From Paraburkholderia terricola (lineage in GTDB: Bacteria > Pseudomonadota > Gammaproteobacteria > Burkholderiales > Burkholderiaceae): 64,000 bases of DNA. Within the stretch, counting starts at the first letter, position 1. Each line of letters opens with the position of its first letter. The notes beneath the pieces were generated by a model, which worked only from the letters and a program-made list of their open reading frames with translations, did not search any database and had not been told where the DNA came from. The position numbers were made by a program, and so were the translations under genes. The stretch is from contig NZ_FRAB01000033.1 in the NCBI RefSeq assembly GCF_900142195.1, positions 1 through 64,000 on the forward strand. Reading direction: 5' to 3'. Below are positions 29,690 through 39,572 of this stretch, in pieces.

Positions 29690-30199
29690 ATGCCGCATCG
29701 ATTTTTCCGTCTGCTGACGGTGGTGTGGGTCGGTAGTCTGCTGACTATCGGCTATGCTGTCGCGCCGGTGCTGTTCACGTCGCTCGATCGCACGACGGCG
29801 GGCGCGGTGGCCGCGCAGTTGTTTCGCATCGAGGGCGTGCTGGGTGCGGTGTGCGGCATTTTGCTGCTCGTTCTCGCCAACGTATTGGTTCGCCGTGGCG
29901 GCGACGCGTATCGTCGTCTGCGCTGGCTGATCGCGGGCATGCTCGTGTGCGTGCTGGTGGGTTACTTCGCGTTGCAGCCGTTCATGAATGCAATGCGCGT
30001 GGCCGCGTTCGAAGCGGGTAGCGATGTCGGCCATTCGGCTTATGCGACGCGCTTTGGCATCCTGCATGGCGTGTCGAGCCTGTTCTATCTGGTCGAAAGC
30101 CTGTTGGGCGTGGCGCTGGTGTGGAAGCTGCCGGCGGGCGCCGGCGCAGTCATGGCTGAAGCAGATGGCGGCGGTGCCGCCGGGCGCGTAACGCGCTGA
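29690..30199 (+). CDS. DUF4149-like membrane protein
   Basis: The 169-residue protein has four membrane segments (FFRLLTVVWVGSLLTIGYAV, GAVCGILLLVLANVLV, LIAGMLVCVLVGYFALQP, SLFYLVESLLGVALVW) and conserved YAVAPVLF and FMNAMR phrases as in the DUF4149 family between greA and yhbY in Burkholderiales. Function unknown. The ATG at 29690 is chosen; GTG at 29681 or TTG at 29666, which overlaps the greA stop, would also be in frame and coupled. Confidence 0.75.
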   Translation: MPHRFFRLLTVVWVGSLLTIGYAVAPVLFTSLDRTTAGAVAAQLFRIEGVLGAVCGILLLVLANVLVRRGGDAYRRLRWLIAGMLVCVLVGYFALQPFMNAMRVAAFEAGSDVGHSAYATRFGILHGVSSLFYLVESLLGVALVWKLPAGAGAVMAEADGGGAAGRVTR

Positions 30200-30366
30200 T
30201 TGTCGGTTCGCGCGCCGCGCAGTTTCGTGTTCGAGCAGCCCGGCAGGTCCGCCCAGGCATCAGCCCGAACGCGCAGTTCAAGCCGCGGTTCAAGAATTCG
30301 CCTCGCGCAATCAGCGTTAAAGCAAACCAGAGTGCGGACCTGGTCCGCACCTCCACCCTCATTCGC

Positions 30367-30894
30367 TTATTTCGACGACTGATGCGAGCGCTTCGCGCTG
30401 GTCTGGCGCTTCTTGGCCCGCTTGATGTTGCCGCCTTGCGTGACGCGTTCATTGCCGCGCACCACGACCGCTTTTGCCTTCGGCTTGCGCATCGGGATTT
30501 CGCTGGGCTTCACCACGGTTACCACGCGCGGTGCGCGGCCCTTGCCCGGTTTGGCATCCGCGGCGGCTTCCCGGGCGCTCGGCAAGGTGCCGCGCCTGGT
30601 CTTCACCGCCGGTTGCGCGGTTTCAGGCTTCCAGATCACGAGCAGCTTGCCGATGTGCTGGATCGGCGCAGCGTTCAGCTTGTCGCAGATTTGTTCGTAA
30701 ATCGCGATGCGTTCTTCGCGTTCGTCGCCGAACACGCGGATTTTGATCAGCTGATGGGCGTCAAGGTGGACCTTGATCTCGGCGAGCACAGCGTCGGTCA
30801 AGCCTTCGGCGCCGACGAGCACCACCGGTTTGAGCGCGTGTGCCTGGGAGCGCAATTCGGCGCGTTGGTCGGAAGAGACTTTGAGGGCTGGCAT
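30367..30894 (-). CDS. yhbY: YhbY-type CRM-domain RNA-binding protein
   Basis: The first 95 residues are a CRM (YhbY) domain: QRAELRSQAHALKPVVLVGA, EIKVHLDAHQLIKIRVFGDE and HIGKLLVIWKPE with the preceding QHIGK loop. It binds the 50S ribosome precursor in E. coli. The remaining 80 residues are a basic, low-complexity tail (KPKAKAVVVRGNERVTQGG and similar) that is absent from the short E. coli protein. It is divergent from rlmE, as in many proteobacteria. Confidence 0.9.
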   Translation of the reverse strand: MPALKVSSDQRAELRSQAHALKPVVLVGAEGLTDAVLAEIKVHLDAHQLIKIRVFGDEREERIAIYEQICDKLNAAPIQHIGKLLVIWKPETAQPAVKTRRGTLPSAREAAADAKPGKGRAPRVVTVVKPSEIPMRKPKAKAVVVRGNERVTQGGNIKRAKKRQTSAKRSHQSSK

Positions 30895-31103
30895 GGAAAG
30901 TGGGAGACTCGACTAAAATGGCGGCGCCTGCATTCCCGATCCACTCGTTCGATTAGCGGCGATTGGGTTTTCGATCGATCAGCAGGACGGCGCGTCAGAA
31001 CAACAGAATCGCGGATGGCCGCCAGTTTTGGCGGTGGCCGCGCGAAATTAACCGCGTATTATCCGCTAAAGCGCGACATGGCGCAGCAAGAGTTCAACGT
31101 TTA

Positions 31104-31766
31104 ATGGCAAAAAACAAGTTCAACACGGCATGGCTGCATGACCATATCAACGACCCGTACGTGAAAATGGCGCAGCGGGAGGGCTATCGCGCCCGCGCCG
31201 CCTACAAGCTCAAGGAAATCGACGAACAGGACAAGCTGATCCGTCCGGGGCAGGTGATCGTCGACCTCGGCTCGGTGCCGGGCAGCTGGAGCCAGTACGC
31301 ACGCAACAAGCTCGCGAAGGGCGCGCAGCGCGACGCCGAACGCGAGGGCGGCATCGACGGCACGATCATCGCGCTGGACATGCTGCCGATGGAGCCGATC
31401 GCCGACGTTCACTTCATCCAGGGCGACTTCCGCGAGGACTCGGTCCTCGGCCAACTGGAAGAATTAGTCGGAGAACGCCAGGTTGATCTTGTAATTTCGG
31501 ATATGGCGCCCAACCTGTCGGGGGTGGCGGTGGCGGATGCCGCGCGAATCGAGCATTTGTGCGATCTCGCGCTGGAGTTTTCGCAAAATCACCTGAAGCC
31601 GGATGGTGCCCTTTTAGTCAAATGCTTTCACGGCAGCGGTTACAGCCAGATTGTCGAAAAGTTCAAGCATCAGTTCAAGGTGGTGGCGGCCCGCAAGCCG
31701 AAGGCGTCGCGGGACAAGTCGTCAGAAACGTTTATTTTGGGTAAGCATCTCAAGCGGCCCGCGTAG
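31104..31766 (+). CDS. rlmE: 23S rRNA 2'-O-ribose U2552 methyltransferase
   Basis: The 220-residue protein has the K-D-K-E tetrad of 2'-O-methyltransferases: RARAAYKLKEIDEQ (Lys), LVISDMAPNLSG (Asp), LLVKCFHGSGY (Lys) and SSETFILGKHL (Glu), with the SAM-binding motif VIVDLGSVPGSWSQY. It modifies U2552 in the A loop of the ribosome. The ATG at 31104 gives the usual MAKNKFNTAW start. It is followed by ftsH, as in E. coli. Confidence 0.95.
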   Translation: MAKNKFNTAWLHDHINDPYVKMAQREGYRARAAYKLKEIDEQDKLIRPGQVIVDLGSVPGSWSQYARNKLAKGAQRDAEREGGIDGTIIALDMLPMEPIADVHFIQGDFREDSVLGQLEELVGERQVDLVISDMAPNLSGVAVADAARIEHLCDLALEFSQNHLKPDGALLVKCFHGSGYSQIVEKFKHQFKVVAARKPKASRDKSSETFILGKHLKRPA

Positions 31767-31955
31767 GGCGCTGCAGGACGGATCCGCATCTGCCGATAAA
31801 TAGTCTGCCGGCGCCGGAAATTGGCGCTGTAACAGCCGGTTACGCTATTTCTGTGGTAGTGAAACCTTATGGCAGGGGTCTGCGGACTGGATTAGAATGC
31901 TTTCGTGGTGCCGCAAGGCAAGTGTAGGCGCCCGTCTAAGTGAAGGAGTGGTGCT

Positions 31956-33845
31956 TTGAACAACAATATGTTTTCGAAGGCAGCAGTGTGGCTGGTTATC
32001 GCACTGGTGCTGTTTACGGTGTTCAAGCAGTTCGACAAGCCCCGTGTCCAGGAAGGCGTTTCCTATTCGCAGTTCATGGACGACGCGAAGAACGGCAAAG
32101 TCAAGAACGTCATTGTCCAGGGGCGGAACCTCACGGTCACTCCAGCAGACGGCCAGAAGTACCAGATCGTGTCGCCGGGCGACATCTGGATGGTCGGCGA
32201 TCTGATGAAGTATGGCGTTCAGGTGAGCGGCAAGGCTGACGACGAACCTAATGCGCTGGTGTCGGCGCTGTACTACCTCGGGCCGACGATTCTGATCATC
32301 GGTTTCTGGTTCTACATGATGCGACAGATGCAGGGGGGCGGGAAAGGCGGTGCGTTCTCGTTCGGCAAATCCCGTGCGCGTCTGATCGACGAAAATAACA
32401 ACGCGATCAATTTCACCGACGTCGCCGGTTGCGACGAAGCCAAGGAAGAAGTCTCCGAACTGGTCGACTTCCTGCGCGACCCGCAGAAGTTCCAGAAGCT
32501 GGGTGGGCGCATTCCGCGCGGCGTGCTGCTGGTCGGCCCGCCGGGAACCGGCAAGACGCTGCTCGCGCGCGCCATCGCCGGCGAGGCGAAGGTGCCGTTT
32601 TTCAGCATCTCGGGTTCGGACTTCGTTGAAATGTTCGTCGGCGTCGGCGCGGCTCGCGTGCGCGACATGTTCGAGCAGGCCAAGAAGCACGCGCCGTGTA
32701 TCGTGTTCATCGACGAAATCGACGCGGTCGGCCGTCATCGCGGCGCCGGCATGGGCGGCGGTAACGACGAACGTGAGCAGACGCTGAACCAGATGCTGGT
32801 CGAGATGGACGGCTTCGAGGCGAACTCGGGCGTGATCGTGATCGCCGCAACGAACCGTTCGGACGTGCTCGACAAGGCGCTGCTGCGTCCGGGCCGTTTC
32901 GATCGTCAGGTGTATGTCGGTCTGCCGGACATCCGCGGCCGCGAACACATCATGAAGGTTCACCTGCGCAAGGTGCCGATCTCGAACGACGTCGACGCGG
33001 CGGTCATCGCTCGCGGCACGCCGGGCTTCTCGGGCGCCGATCTGGCGAACCTCGTGAACGAGGCGGCGCTGTTCGCGGCTCGCCGCGGCAAGCGCATCGT
33101 GGAGATGACGGACTTCGAGGACGCGAAGGACAAGATCTTCATGGGTCCGGAGCGCAAGTCGGCCGTGATCCGCGAGGAATCGAAGCGCGCCACCGCGTAT
33201 CACGAGTCGGGTCATGCGGTGATCGCCAAGCTGTTGCCGAAGGCTGATCCGGTGCACAAGGTCACGATCATCCCTCGCGGCCGCGCCCTCGGTGTGACGT
33301 GGCAATTGCCGGAGCACGACAACGAAACGTATTCGAAGGACTACCTGCTCGACCGTCTCGCGATCCTGTTCGGTGGCCGTGTCGCCGAGGAATTGTTCCT
33401 GAACCTGATCAGCACCGGCGCGTCGGACGACTTCAACAAGGCGACGCAAACCGCGCGCGCCATGGTGGCTCGCTTCGGCATGACGGACGCGCTGGGACCG
33501 ATGGTCTACGTCGACGACGAAAACGACGCAACGCCGTTTGGCCGCGGGTTCACGCGTACCATTTCAGAAGCGACGCAACAAAAGGTCGACGCGGAAATTC
33601 GTCGCGTGCTTGACGAGCAGTACAACCTTGCGAAGCGCCTGCTGGAAGAGAACCGCGACAAGGTCGAAGCGATGACCGCCGCCCTGATGGAGTGGGAGAC
33701 GATCGACGCCGATCAGATCAACGACATCATGGCCGGACGTCCGCCGCGTTCGCCGAAGAGTTCGCCGCCGCCGGCAAGCGACGCCTCGTCGGGCGGCAGC
33801 CCGGGCACCGAGGTCAAGCCGGGCAGCGCTACCGCGCCGGCCTGA
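31956..33845 (+). CDS. ftsH: ATP-dependent zinc metalloprotease FtsH
   Basis: The 629-residue membrane protease has two N-terminal membrane helices (residues about 10-25 and 105-122), an AAA module with Walker A GPPGTGKT (194-201), Walker B IVFIDEIDAVG and SRH region, and the zinc site HESGH (416-420). It degrades membrane and regulatory proteins. The start is TTG at 31956, with GAAGGAG nearby (TGAAGGAGTGGTGC); an ATG at 31968 would remove four residues. A strong terminator follows. Confidence 0.96.
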   Translation: MNNNMFSKAAVWLVIALVLFTVFKQFDKPRVQEGVSYSQFMDDAKNGKVKNVIVQGRNLTVTPADGQKYQIVSPGDIWMVGDLMKYGVQVSGKADDEPNALVSALYYLGPTILIIGFWFYMMRQMQGGGKGGAFSFGKSRARLIDENNNAINFTDVAGCDEAKEEVSELVDFLRDPQKFQKLGGRIPRGVLLVGPPGTGKTLLARAIAGEAKVPFFSISGSDFVEMFVGVGAARVRDMFEQAKKHAPCIVFIDEIDAVGRHRGAGMGGGNDEREQTLNQMLVEMDGFEANSGVIVIAATNRSDVLDKALLRPGRFDRQVYVGLPDIRGREHIMKVHLRKVPISNDVDAAVIARGTPGFSGADLANLVNEAALFAARRGKRIVEMTDFEDAKDKIFMGPERKSAVIREESKRATAYHESGHAVIAKLLPKADPVHKVTIIPRGRALGVTWQLPEHDNETYSKDYLLDRLAILFGGRVAEELFLNLISTGASDDFNKATQTARAMVARFGMTDALGPMVYVDDENDATPFGRGFTRTISEATQQKVDAEIRRVLDEQYNLAKRLLEENRDKVEAMTAALMEWETIDADQINDIMAGRPPRSPKSSPPPASDASSGGSPGTEVKPGSATAPA

Positions 33846-33866
33846 TAGGCGACCAGTAGAAAGTGC

Positions 33867-33896
33867 GGGCCGGTGTGTTTCACACCGGCCCGTTTT
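33867..33896 (+). terminator. Terminator of ftsH
   Basis: GGGCCGGTGTG-TTT-CACACCGGCCC is a perfect 11-bp stem followed by GTTTT. It ends before the folP start, so folP either has its own promoter or receives read-through. Confidence 0.85.
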
Positions 33897-33913
33897 GCAT
33901 TTATCCGTTTTAT

Positions 33914-34828
33914 ATGAAGCGCTGCCACGTGTCGAAAGTCGACTTTCTCTCTTTTCCCATTCCCGAGCCCCTTCAATGCGGCCGCTTCAAGCTGACCTTT
34001 GAACGCCCGTTGGTCATGGGCATCCTGAACGTCACGCCCGACTCCTTCTCCGACGGCGGCCAATACGTGATGCGCGGCGATGCGCTGCGCCAGGCCGAGC
34101 GCATGCTGCTCGACGGCGCGGACATCATCGACATCGGCGGTGAGTCCACGCGTCCCGGCGCGCCGCCGGTATCGCTCGACGAGGAACTGGAGCGCGTGAT
34201 CCCACTCGTCGAACAGTTGCGCGGCGCGAATGTGCCGTTGTCGGTCGATACCTATAAGCCGGAAGTGATGCGCCAGGCTTTGAGCGCGGGCGCGGATCTC
34301 ATCAACGACGTCTGGGGTTTCCGGATGCCCGGCGCGATCGAGGCGGTGCGCGATAGCGAATGCGGTTTGTGCGTGATGCACATGCTCGGCGAACCGCAGA
34401 CCATGCAACGCGGCGAACCTGTTTATGTCGATGTGGTCAGCGAGGTCCGGCAGTTTCTGGAGGAACGGGTCGCGGCTCTCAAGCAGTCAGGCATCGCTCG
34501 TGCGCGCATCAGCGTCGATCCGGGTTTCGGTTTCGGCAAGGCGGTGCTCGAGCATAATTACGCGCTACTCGCGCATCTGCCGGATACGGCGCCCCGAGCA
34601 GAGCCGCCGTATCCGATTCTCGCGGGCATGTCGCGCAAGTCGATGATCGGTGCGGTGGTCGGGCGCCCGGCGCCCGAGCGCATCGCGGGCAGCGTCGCCG
34701 CGGCGGTATGCGCAGCCGGGCGGGGCGCCGCGATTGTGCGCGTGCATGACGTCGCGCAAACAGTGGATGCATTGAAAGTATGGACGGCCATGCGCGACGC
34801 AGCGAATCACGGCCGCACGCGCGGCTGA
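33914..34828 (+). CDS. folP: Dihydropteroate synthase
   Basis: The 304-residue TIM-barrel enzyme joins p-aminobenzoate to the pterin pyrophosphate in folate synthesis, and is the target of sulfonamides. Signature motifs are VMGILNVTPDSFSDGG, DIIDIGGESTRPGA and RISVDPGFGFGK. The start at 33914 is chosen because an earlier in-frame start would read through the ftsH terminator hairpin. It precedes glmM by 25 bp. Confidence 0.95.
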   Translation: MKRCHVSKVDFLSFPIPEPLQCGRFKLTFERPLVMGILNVTPDSFSDGGQYVMRGDALRQAERMLLDGADIIDIGGESTRPGAPPVSLDEELERVIPLVEQLRGANVPLSVDTYKPEVMRQALSAGADLINDVWGFRMPGAIEAVRDSECGLCVMHMLGEPQTMQRGEPVYVDVVSEVRQFLEERVAALKQSGIARARISVDPGFGFGKAVLEHNYALLAHLPDTAPRAEPPYPILAGMSRKSMIGAVVGRPAPERIAGSVAAAVCAAGRGAAIVRVHDVAQTVDALKVWTAMRDAANHGRTRG

Positions 34829-34853
34829 ACGCAAGGAAGGAGGAAAATAAAAT

Positions 34854-36212
<1,359 letters not shown>

Positions 36213-36230
36213 ACCACGGTTTCCTGCACG

Positions 36231-36262
36231 GCGTTGGGACGATGCTCGGATCGTCCCAACGC
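36231..36262 (+). terminator. Hairpin after glmM, probable terminator
   Basis: GCGTTGGGACGAT and ATCGTCCCAACGC form a perfect 13-bp stem with a 6-base loop. No T run follows, so it may be a 3'-end stabiliser or a weak terminator. Confidence 0.6.
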
Positions 36263-36393
36263 CCACCGCCACCTAAAAATCCCCTCCCGCGCACACGCAA
36301 ACGTTCGCGCCCCATCTTTTTCGCCTAATCTGTAGAGCGACGCAAAACCGGCGCTTTCACCGAACAAAACGCCTTTCACATCCGTAAACAGAC

Positions 36394-36447
36394 TGTCACG
36401 CGAGTTTCACGGTCGGTCACGTTACTGTCACAAAGAGACCCTAAGCT
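36394..36447 (+). promoter_or_regulatory. Tandem Pho boxes and -10 of pstS
   Basis: Four repeats TGTCAC, TTTCAC, GGTCAC, TGTCAC (36394, 36405, 36415, 36426) recur with 11, 10 and 11 bp phasing, the pattern of PhoB binding sites. A possible -10 element TAAGCT lies at 36442-36447, ten bases after the last repeat, and pstS starts 49 bp later. No good -35 is present, as usual for PhoB-activated promoters. Confidence 0.7.
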
Positions 36448-36496
36448 TCGCGGTGTTCGTGTTACTCGCTCACACCGCTCACACCTTGGAGGTCTC

Positions 36497-37528
36497 ATGA
36501 AATTGATGCAAACCGTGTTCGCTGGCGTCGCTGGCGCGCTTTTCGCGATCGCAGCGCAAGCCGCAGACATCACCGGCGCGGGCAGCACCTTCGCAGCACC
36601 GATTTACACGAAATGGGCCGACGCCTACCAGAAGTCCGGCGGCGGTAAGGTTAACTACCAGGGCATCGGTTCGTCGGGCGGCGTGAAGCAGATCGTCGCG
36701 AAGACCGTCGACTTCGCCGGTTCGGACGCTCCGCTGAAGGACGAAGAACTCGCCAAGGAAGGCCTGTTCCAGTTCCCGACGGTGGTGGGCGGCGTGGTGC
36801 CGGTCGTCAACGTGCCGGGCGTGAAGCCGGCTGAACTGACGCTGTCGGGCGAAGTGCTCGGCGACATCTACCTGGGCAAGATCAAGAAGTGGAACGACCC
36901 GGCGATCGTCGCGCTGAACCCGAAGGTCAAGCTGCCGGATACCGACATCGCCGTGGTGCGCCGCGCCGACGGTTCGGGCACCAGCTTCATCTGGACGAAC
37001 TATCTGTCGAAGGTCAACGCCGACTGGAAGTCGAAGGTCGGTGAAGGTTCGACGGTCAACTGGCCGACGGGCACGGGCGGCAAGGGCAACGACGGCGTCG
37101 CCGCCTTCGTGCAACGTCTGCCGGGCGCAATCGGCTATGTGGAATGGGCGTATGCCAAGCAGAACCACATGACGTATGTCGCACTGAAGAATTCGACGGG
37201 CACGGTCGTCGAGCCGAAGACGGAAACCTTCAAGGCAGCGGCAGCGGGCGCGGACTGGTCGAAGTCGTTCTACCAGATCCTGACGAACGAGCCGGGCAAG
37301 AACGCATGGCCGATCGTCGGCGCGACGTTCGTGCTGGTTCACACGACGCAGGAAAAGGCGCCGCAAGGCTCCGAAACGCTGAAGTTCTTCGACTGGGCAT
37401 TCAAGAACGGCACGCAAGCCGCCAACGATCTGGACTACATCTCGCTGCCGGAGTCGGTGGTATCGGAAATCCGCACGCAGTGGAAGTCGAAGGTGAAGGA
37501 CGCCGCGGGCAAGCCGCTCGCGGAGTAA
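36497..37528 (+). CDS. pstS: Phosphate ABC transporter, periplasmic phosphate-binding protein
   Basis: The 343-residue precursor has a signal peptide ending AIAAQA-AD (about residue 22). The mature protein shows ITGAGSTFAAPIYTKW, the phosphate-contacting GSSGGVKQI and VRRADGSGTSFIW, as in E. coli PstS. It binds phosphate in the periplasm and hands it to PstCA. First gene of the phosphate module, behind Pho boxes. Confidence 0.96.
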   Translation: MKLMQTVFAGVAGALFAIAAQAADITGAGSTFAAPIYTKWADAYQKSGGGKVNYQGIGSSGGVKQIVAKTVDFAGSDAPLKDEELAKEGLFQFPTVVGGVVPVVNVPGVKPAELTLSGEVLGDIYLGKIKKWNDPAIVALNPKVKLPDTDIAVVRRADGSGTSFIWTNYLSKVNADWKSKVGEGSTVNWPTGTGGKGNDGVAAFVQRLPGAIGYVEWAYAKQNHMTYVALKNSTGTVVEPKTETFKAAAAGADWSKSFYQILTNEPGKNAWPIVGATFVLVHTTQEKAPQGSETLKFFDWAFKNGTQAANDLDYISLPESVVSEIRTQWKSKVKDAAGKPLAE

Positions 37529-37560
37529 TTAAAGCGGTAGGCAGTCGCATCGCGTAACAC

Positions 37561-37590
37561 GTTGGCCGTCCTCGCGCGAGGACGGCCAAC
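37561..37590. repeat. Perfect 30-bp palindrome between pstS and pstC
   Basis: GTTGGCCGTCCTCGC is followed directly by its exact reverse complement, with no loop bases. In RNA it would fold into a strong hairpin without a T run. Its position, 32 bp after the pstS stop and 70 bp before pstC, suits an attenuator or RNA stabiliser that keeps PstS more abundant than the membrane subunits. Confidence 0.8.
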
Positions 37591-37660
37591 GGCATTGACC
37601 GGCAACATCGCCGCGCGACAAGTGTCGTACGGCAACTGGAAACAGATCCATCAGGCTCTC

Positions 37661-38662
37661 ATGTCCGATATCCATTTAGCGTCCGGCTCGTCGCGTTCGA
37701 CCCCGCCCGGCAGCGCGTCGCAGCAGAAAGCGCCCAGCCGCGCCGGCGATATCATTTTCGGCGGCCTCGCACGCCTTGCGGCCATCGTCACGTTGCTGCT
37801 GCTCGGCGGCATCATCGTTTCGCTGATCGTCGCCTCGTTGCCCTCGATCAAGCAGTTCGGCCTCGCCTTCCTGTGGACCGCCGAATGGGATCCACCCAGC
37901 AAGCAATTCGGCGCACTGGTGCCCATCTACGGCACGGTCGCGACCTCGCTCATTGCACTCATCATCGCGGTGCCGGTCAGCTTCGGCATCGCGCTTTTCC
38001 TCACCGAACTCGCGCCCGCGTGGCTGCGCCGGCCGCTCGGCATCGCAATCGAACTGCTCGCCGCGATTCCGTCGATCGTGTACGGCATGTGGGGCCTGCT
38101 GGTGTTCGCGCCGATCTTCGCGACGTGGTTCGAGAAGCCGCTCGGCGCGGTGCTCGGCGGTATTCCGGTGGTGGGCGCGTTGTTTCAGGGCGCGCCGATC
38201 GGCATCGGCATTCTGTGCGCGGGCGTGATTCTCGCGATCATGATCATTCCGTACATCGCCTCGGTGATGCGCGACGTGTTCGAAGTCACGCCGGTGCTGC
38301 TGAAGGAATCGGCGTACGGCATCGGCTGCACGACGTGGGAAGTGATGTGGAAGATCGTGCTGCCCTTCACCAAGAGCGGCGTGATCGGCGGGGTGATGCT
38401 CGGCCTCGGCCGCGCGCTCGGCGAGACGATGGCGGTCACCTTCGTGATCGGCAACACCAATCTGCTCGACAACGTCTCGCTGTTTTCGCCGGGCAACAGT
38501 ATTACCTCGGCGCTCGCCAATGAATTCGCCGAAGCCGATCCTGGCCTGCATACGTCGGCGCTGATGGAGCTCGGCCTGATCCTGTTCGTGATCACCTTCA
38601 TCGTGCTGGCGATTTCGAAAATGATGCTGCTTCGCCTCGAGAAAGGGGAGGGCGCGAAATGA
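37661..38662 (+). CDS. pstC: Phosphate ABC transporter permease PstC
   Basis: The 333-residue permease has six main membrane helices. The BPD-type loop is seen as ESAYGIGCTTWEVMWKIVLP and the conserved ALGETMAVTFVIGN follows. An extended hydrophilic N terminus (about 30 residues, Ser/Pro-rich) precedes helix 1 (LARLAAIVTLLLLGGIIVSL). It forms the channel with PstA. The ATG at 37661 is used; the frame upstream contains the palindrome and is not coding. The stop overlaps the pstA start by four bases. Confidence 0.94.
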   Translation: MSDIHLASGSSRSTPPGSASQQKAPSRAGDIIFGGLARLAAIVTLLLLGGIIVSLIVASLPSIKQFGLAFLWTAEWDPPSKQFGALVPIYGTVATSLIALIIAVPVSFGIALFLTELAPAWLRRPLGIAIELLAAIPSIVYGMWGLLVFAPIFATWFEKPLGAVLGGIPVVGALFQGAPIGIGILCAGVILAIMIIPYIASVMRDVFEVTPVLLKESAYGIGCTTWEVMWKIVLPFTKSGVIGGVMLGLGRALGETMAVTFVIGNTNLLDNVSLFSPGNSITSALANEFAEADPGLHTSALMELGLILFVITFIVLAISKMMLLRLEKGEGAK

Positions 38663-39555
38663 GCCAGTCCAGTCTGAATATGCCCGGCTCGAACGACGCC
38701 GTCGCGCTCGAAGCCATGCGCGTGCGCCTGCAAGGCCGCCGCCGCATGAAGAACGCCGTCGCGCTGACGCTGTCGCTCGCGGCGATGGCGTTCGGCTTGT
38801 TGTGGCTCGTGTGGATTCTCTATACGACGTTGCGCCTCGGCATCGGCGGTTTGTCGGTCGAACTGTTCACGCAATCGACGCCGCCGCCGAACACCGATGG
38901 CGGCGGGCTCGCCAATGCGATCGTCGGCAGCGTGATGCTGGTTGTGCTCGCGACCTTCGTCGGCACGCCGATCGGCATCCTGGCGGGCGTCTATCTCGCC
39001 GAATACGGCCAGAAAGGCTGGCTCGCCAGCGTCACGCGTTTCATCAACGACATTCTGTTGTCGGCGCCGTCGATCGTCGTGGGTCTGTTCGTCTACGCAC
39101 TCGTGGTCGCGAAGATGGGCCACTTCAGCGGCTGGGCCGGCGTGTTCGCGCTCGCCTTGCTGCAGATTCCCATCGTGATCCGCACGACCGAAAACATGCT
39201 GAAGCTGGTGCCGAACGCGCTGCGTGAAGCCGCTTTCGCGCTCGGCACGCCGAAGTGGAAGATGGTGCTGTCGATCACGCTGAAGGCGTCGGTCGCCGGT
39301 ATCGTCACCGGCGTGCTGCTCGCGATCGCGCGCATCGCCGGCGAAACCGCGCCGCTGCTTTTCACGGCGCTGTCGAACCAGTTCTTCTCGCTCGACATGG
39401 GCCAGCCGGTCGCGAATCTGCCGGTCACGATCTACAAGTTTGCGATGAGCCCGTTCGCGCAGTGGCAATCACTCGCGTGGGCCGGCGTCTTCCTGATCAC
39501 GCTCGCGGTGCTGGGATTGAACATCCTCGCGCGCACGATCTTCTCGAACAAGTAA
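38659..39555 (+). CDS. pstA: Phosphate ABC transporter permease PstA
   Basis: The 298-residue partner of PstC shows ILAGVYLAEYG near residue 105, the permease loop REAAFALGTPKWKMVLSITL and RIAGETAPLLFTALSNQFF, all typical of PstA. Six membrane segments are predicted. The ATGA overlap with pstC points to coupled translation. Confidence 0.95.
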   Translation: MSQSSLNMPGSNDAVALEAMRVRLQGRRRMKNAVALTLSLAAMAFGLLWLVWILYTTLRLGIGGLSVELFTQSTPPPNTDGGGLANAIVGSVMLVVLATFVGTPIGILAGVYLAEYGQKGWLASVTRFINDILLSAPSIVVGLFVYALVVAKMGHFSGWAGVFALALLQIPIVIRTTENMLKLVPNALREAAFALGTPKWKMVLSITLKASVAGIVTGVLLAIARIAGETAPLLFTALSNQFFSLDMGQPVANLPVTIYKFAMSPFAQWQSLAWAGVFLITLAVLGLNILARTIFSNK

Positions 39556-39572
39556 GGGCGGAGTGTAATCCG

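Noticed and set aside
31845..33449. 534-codon minus-strand frame opposite ftsH
   Set aside because: FtsH motifs are on the plus strand, and the antisense product is low-complexity.
33863..33913. Longer folP start at 33863
   Set aside because: It would read through the ftsH terminator hairpin; homology begins after 33914.
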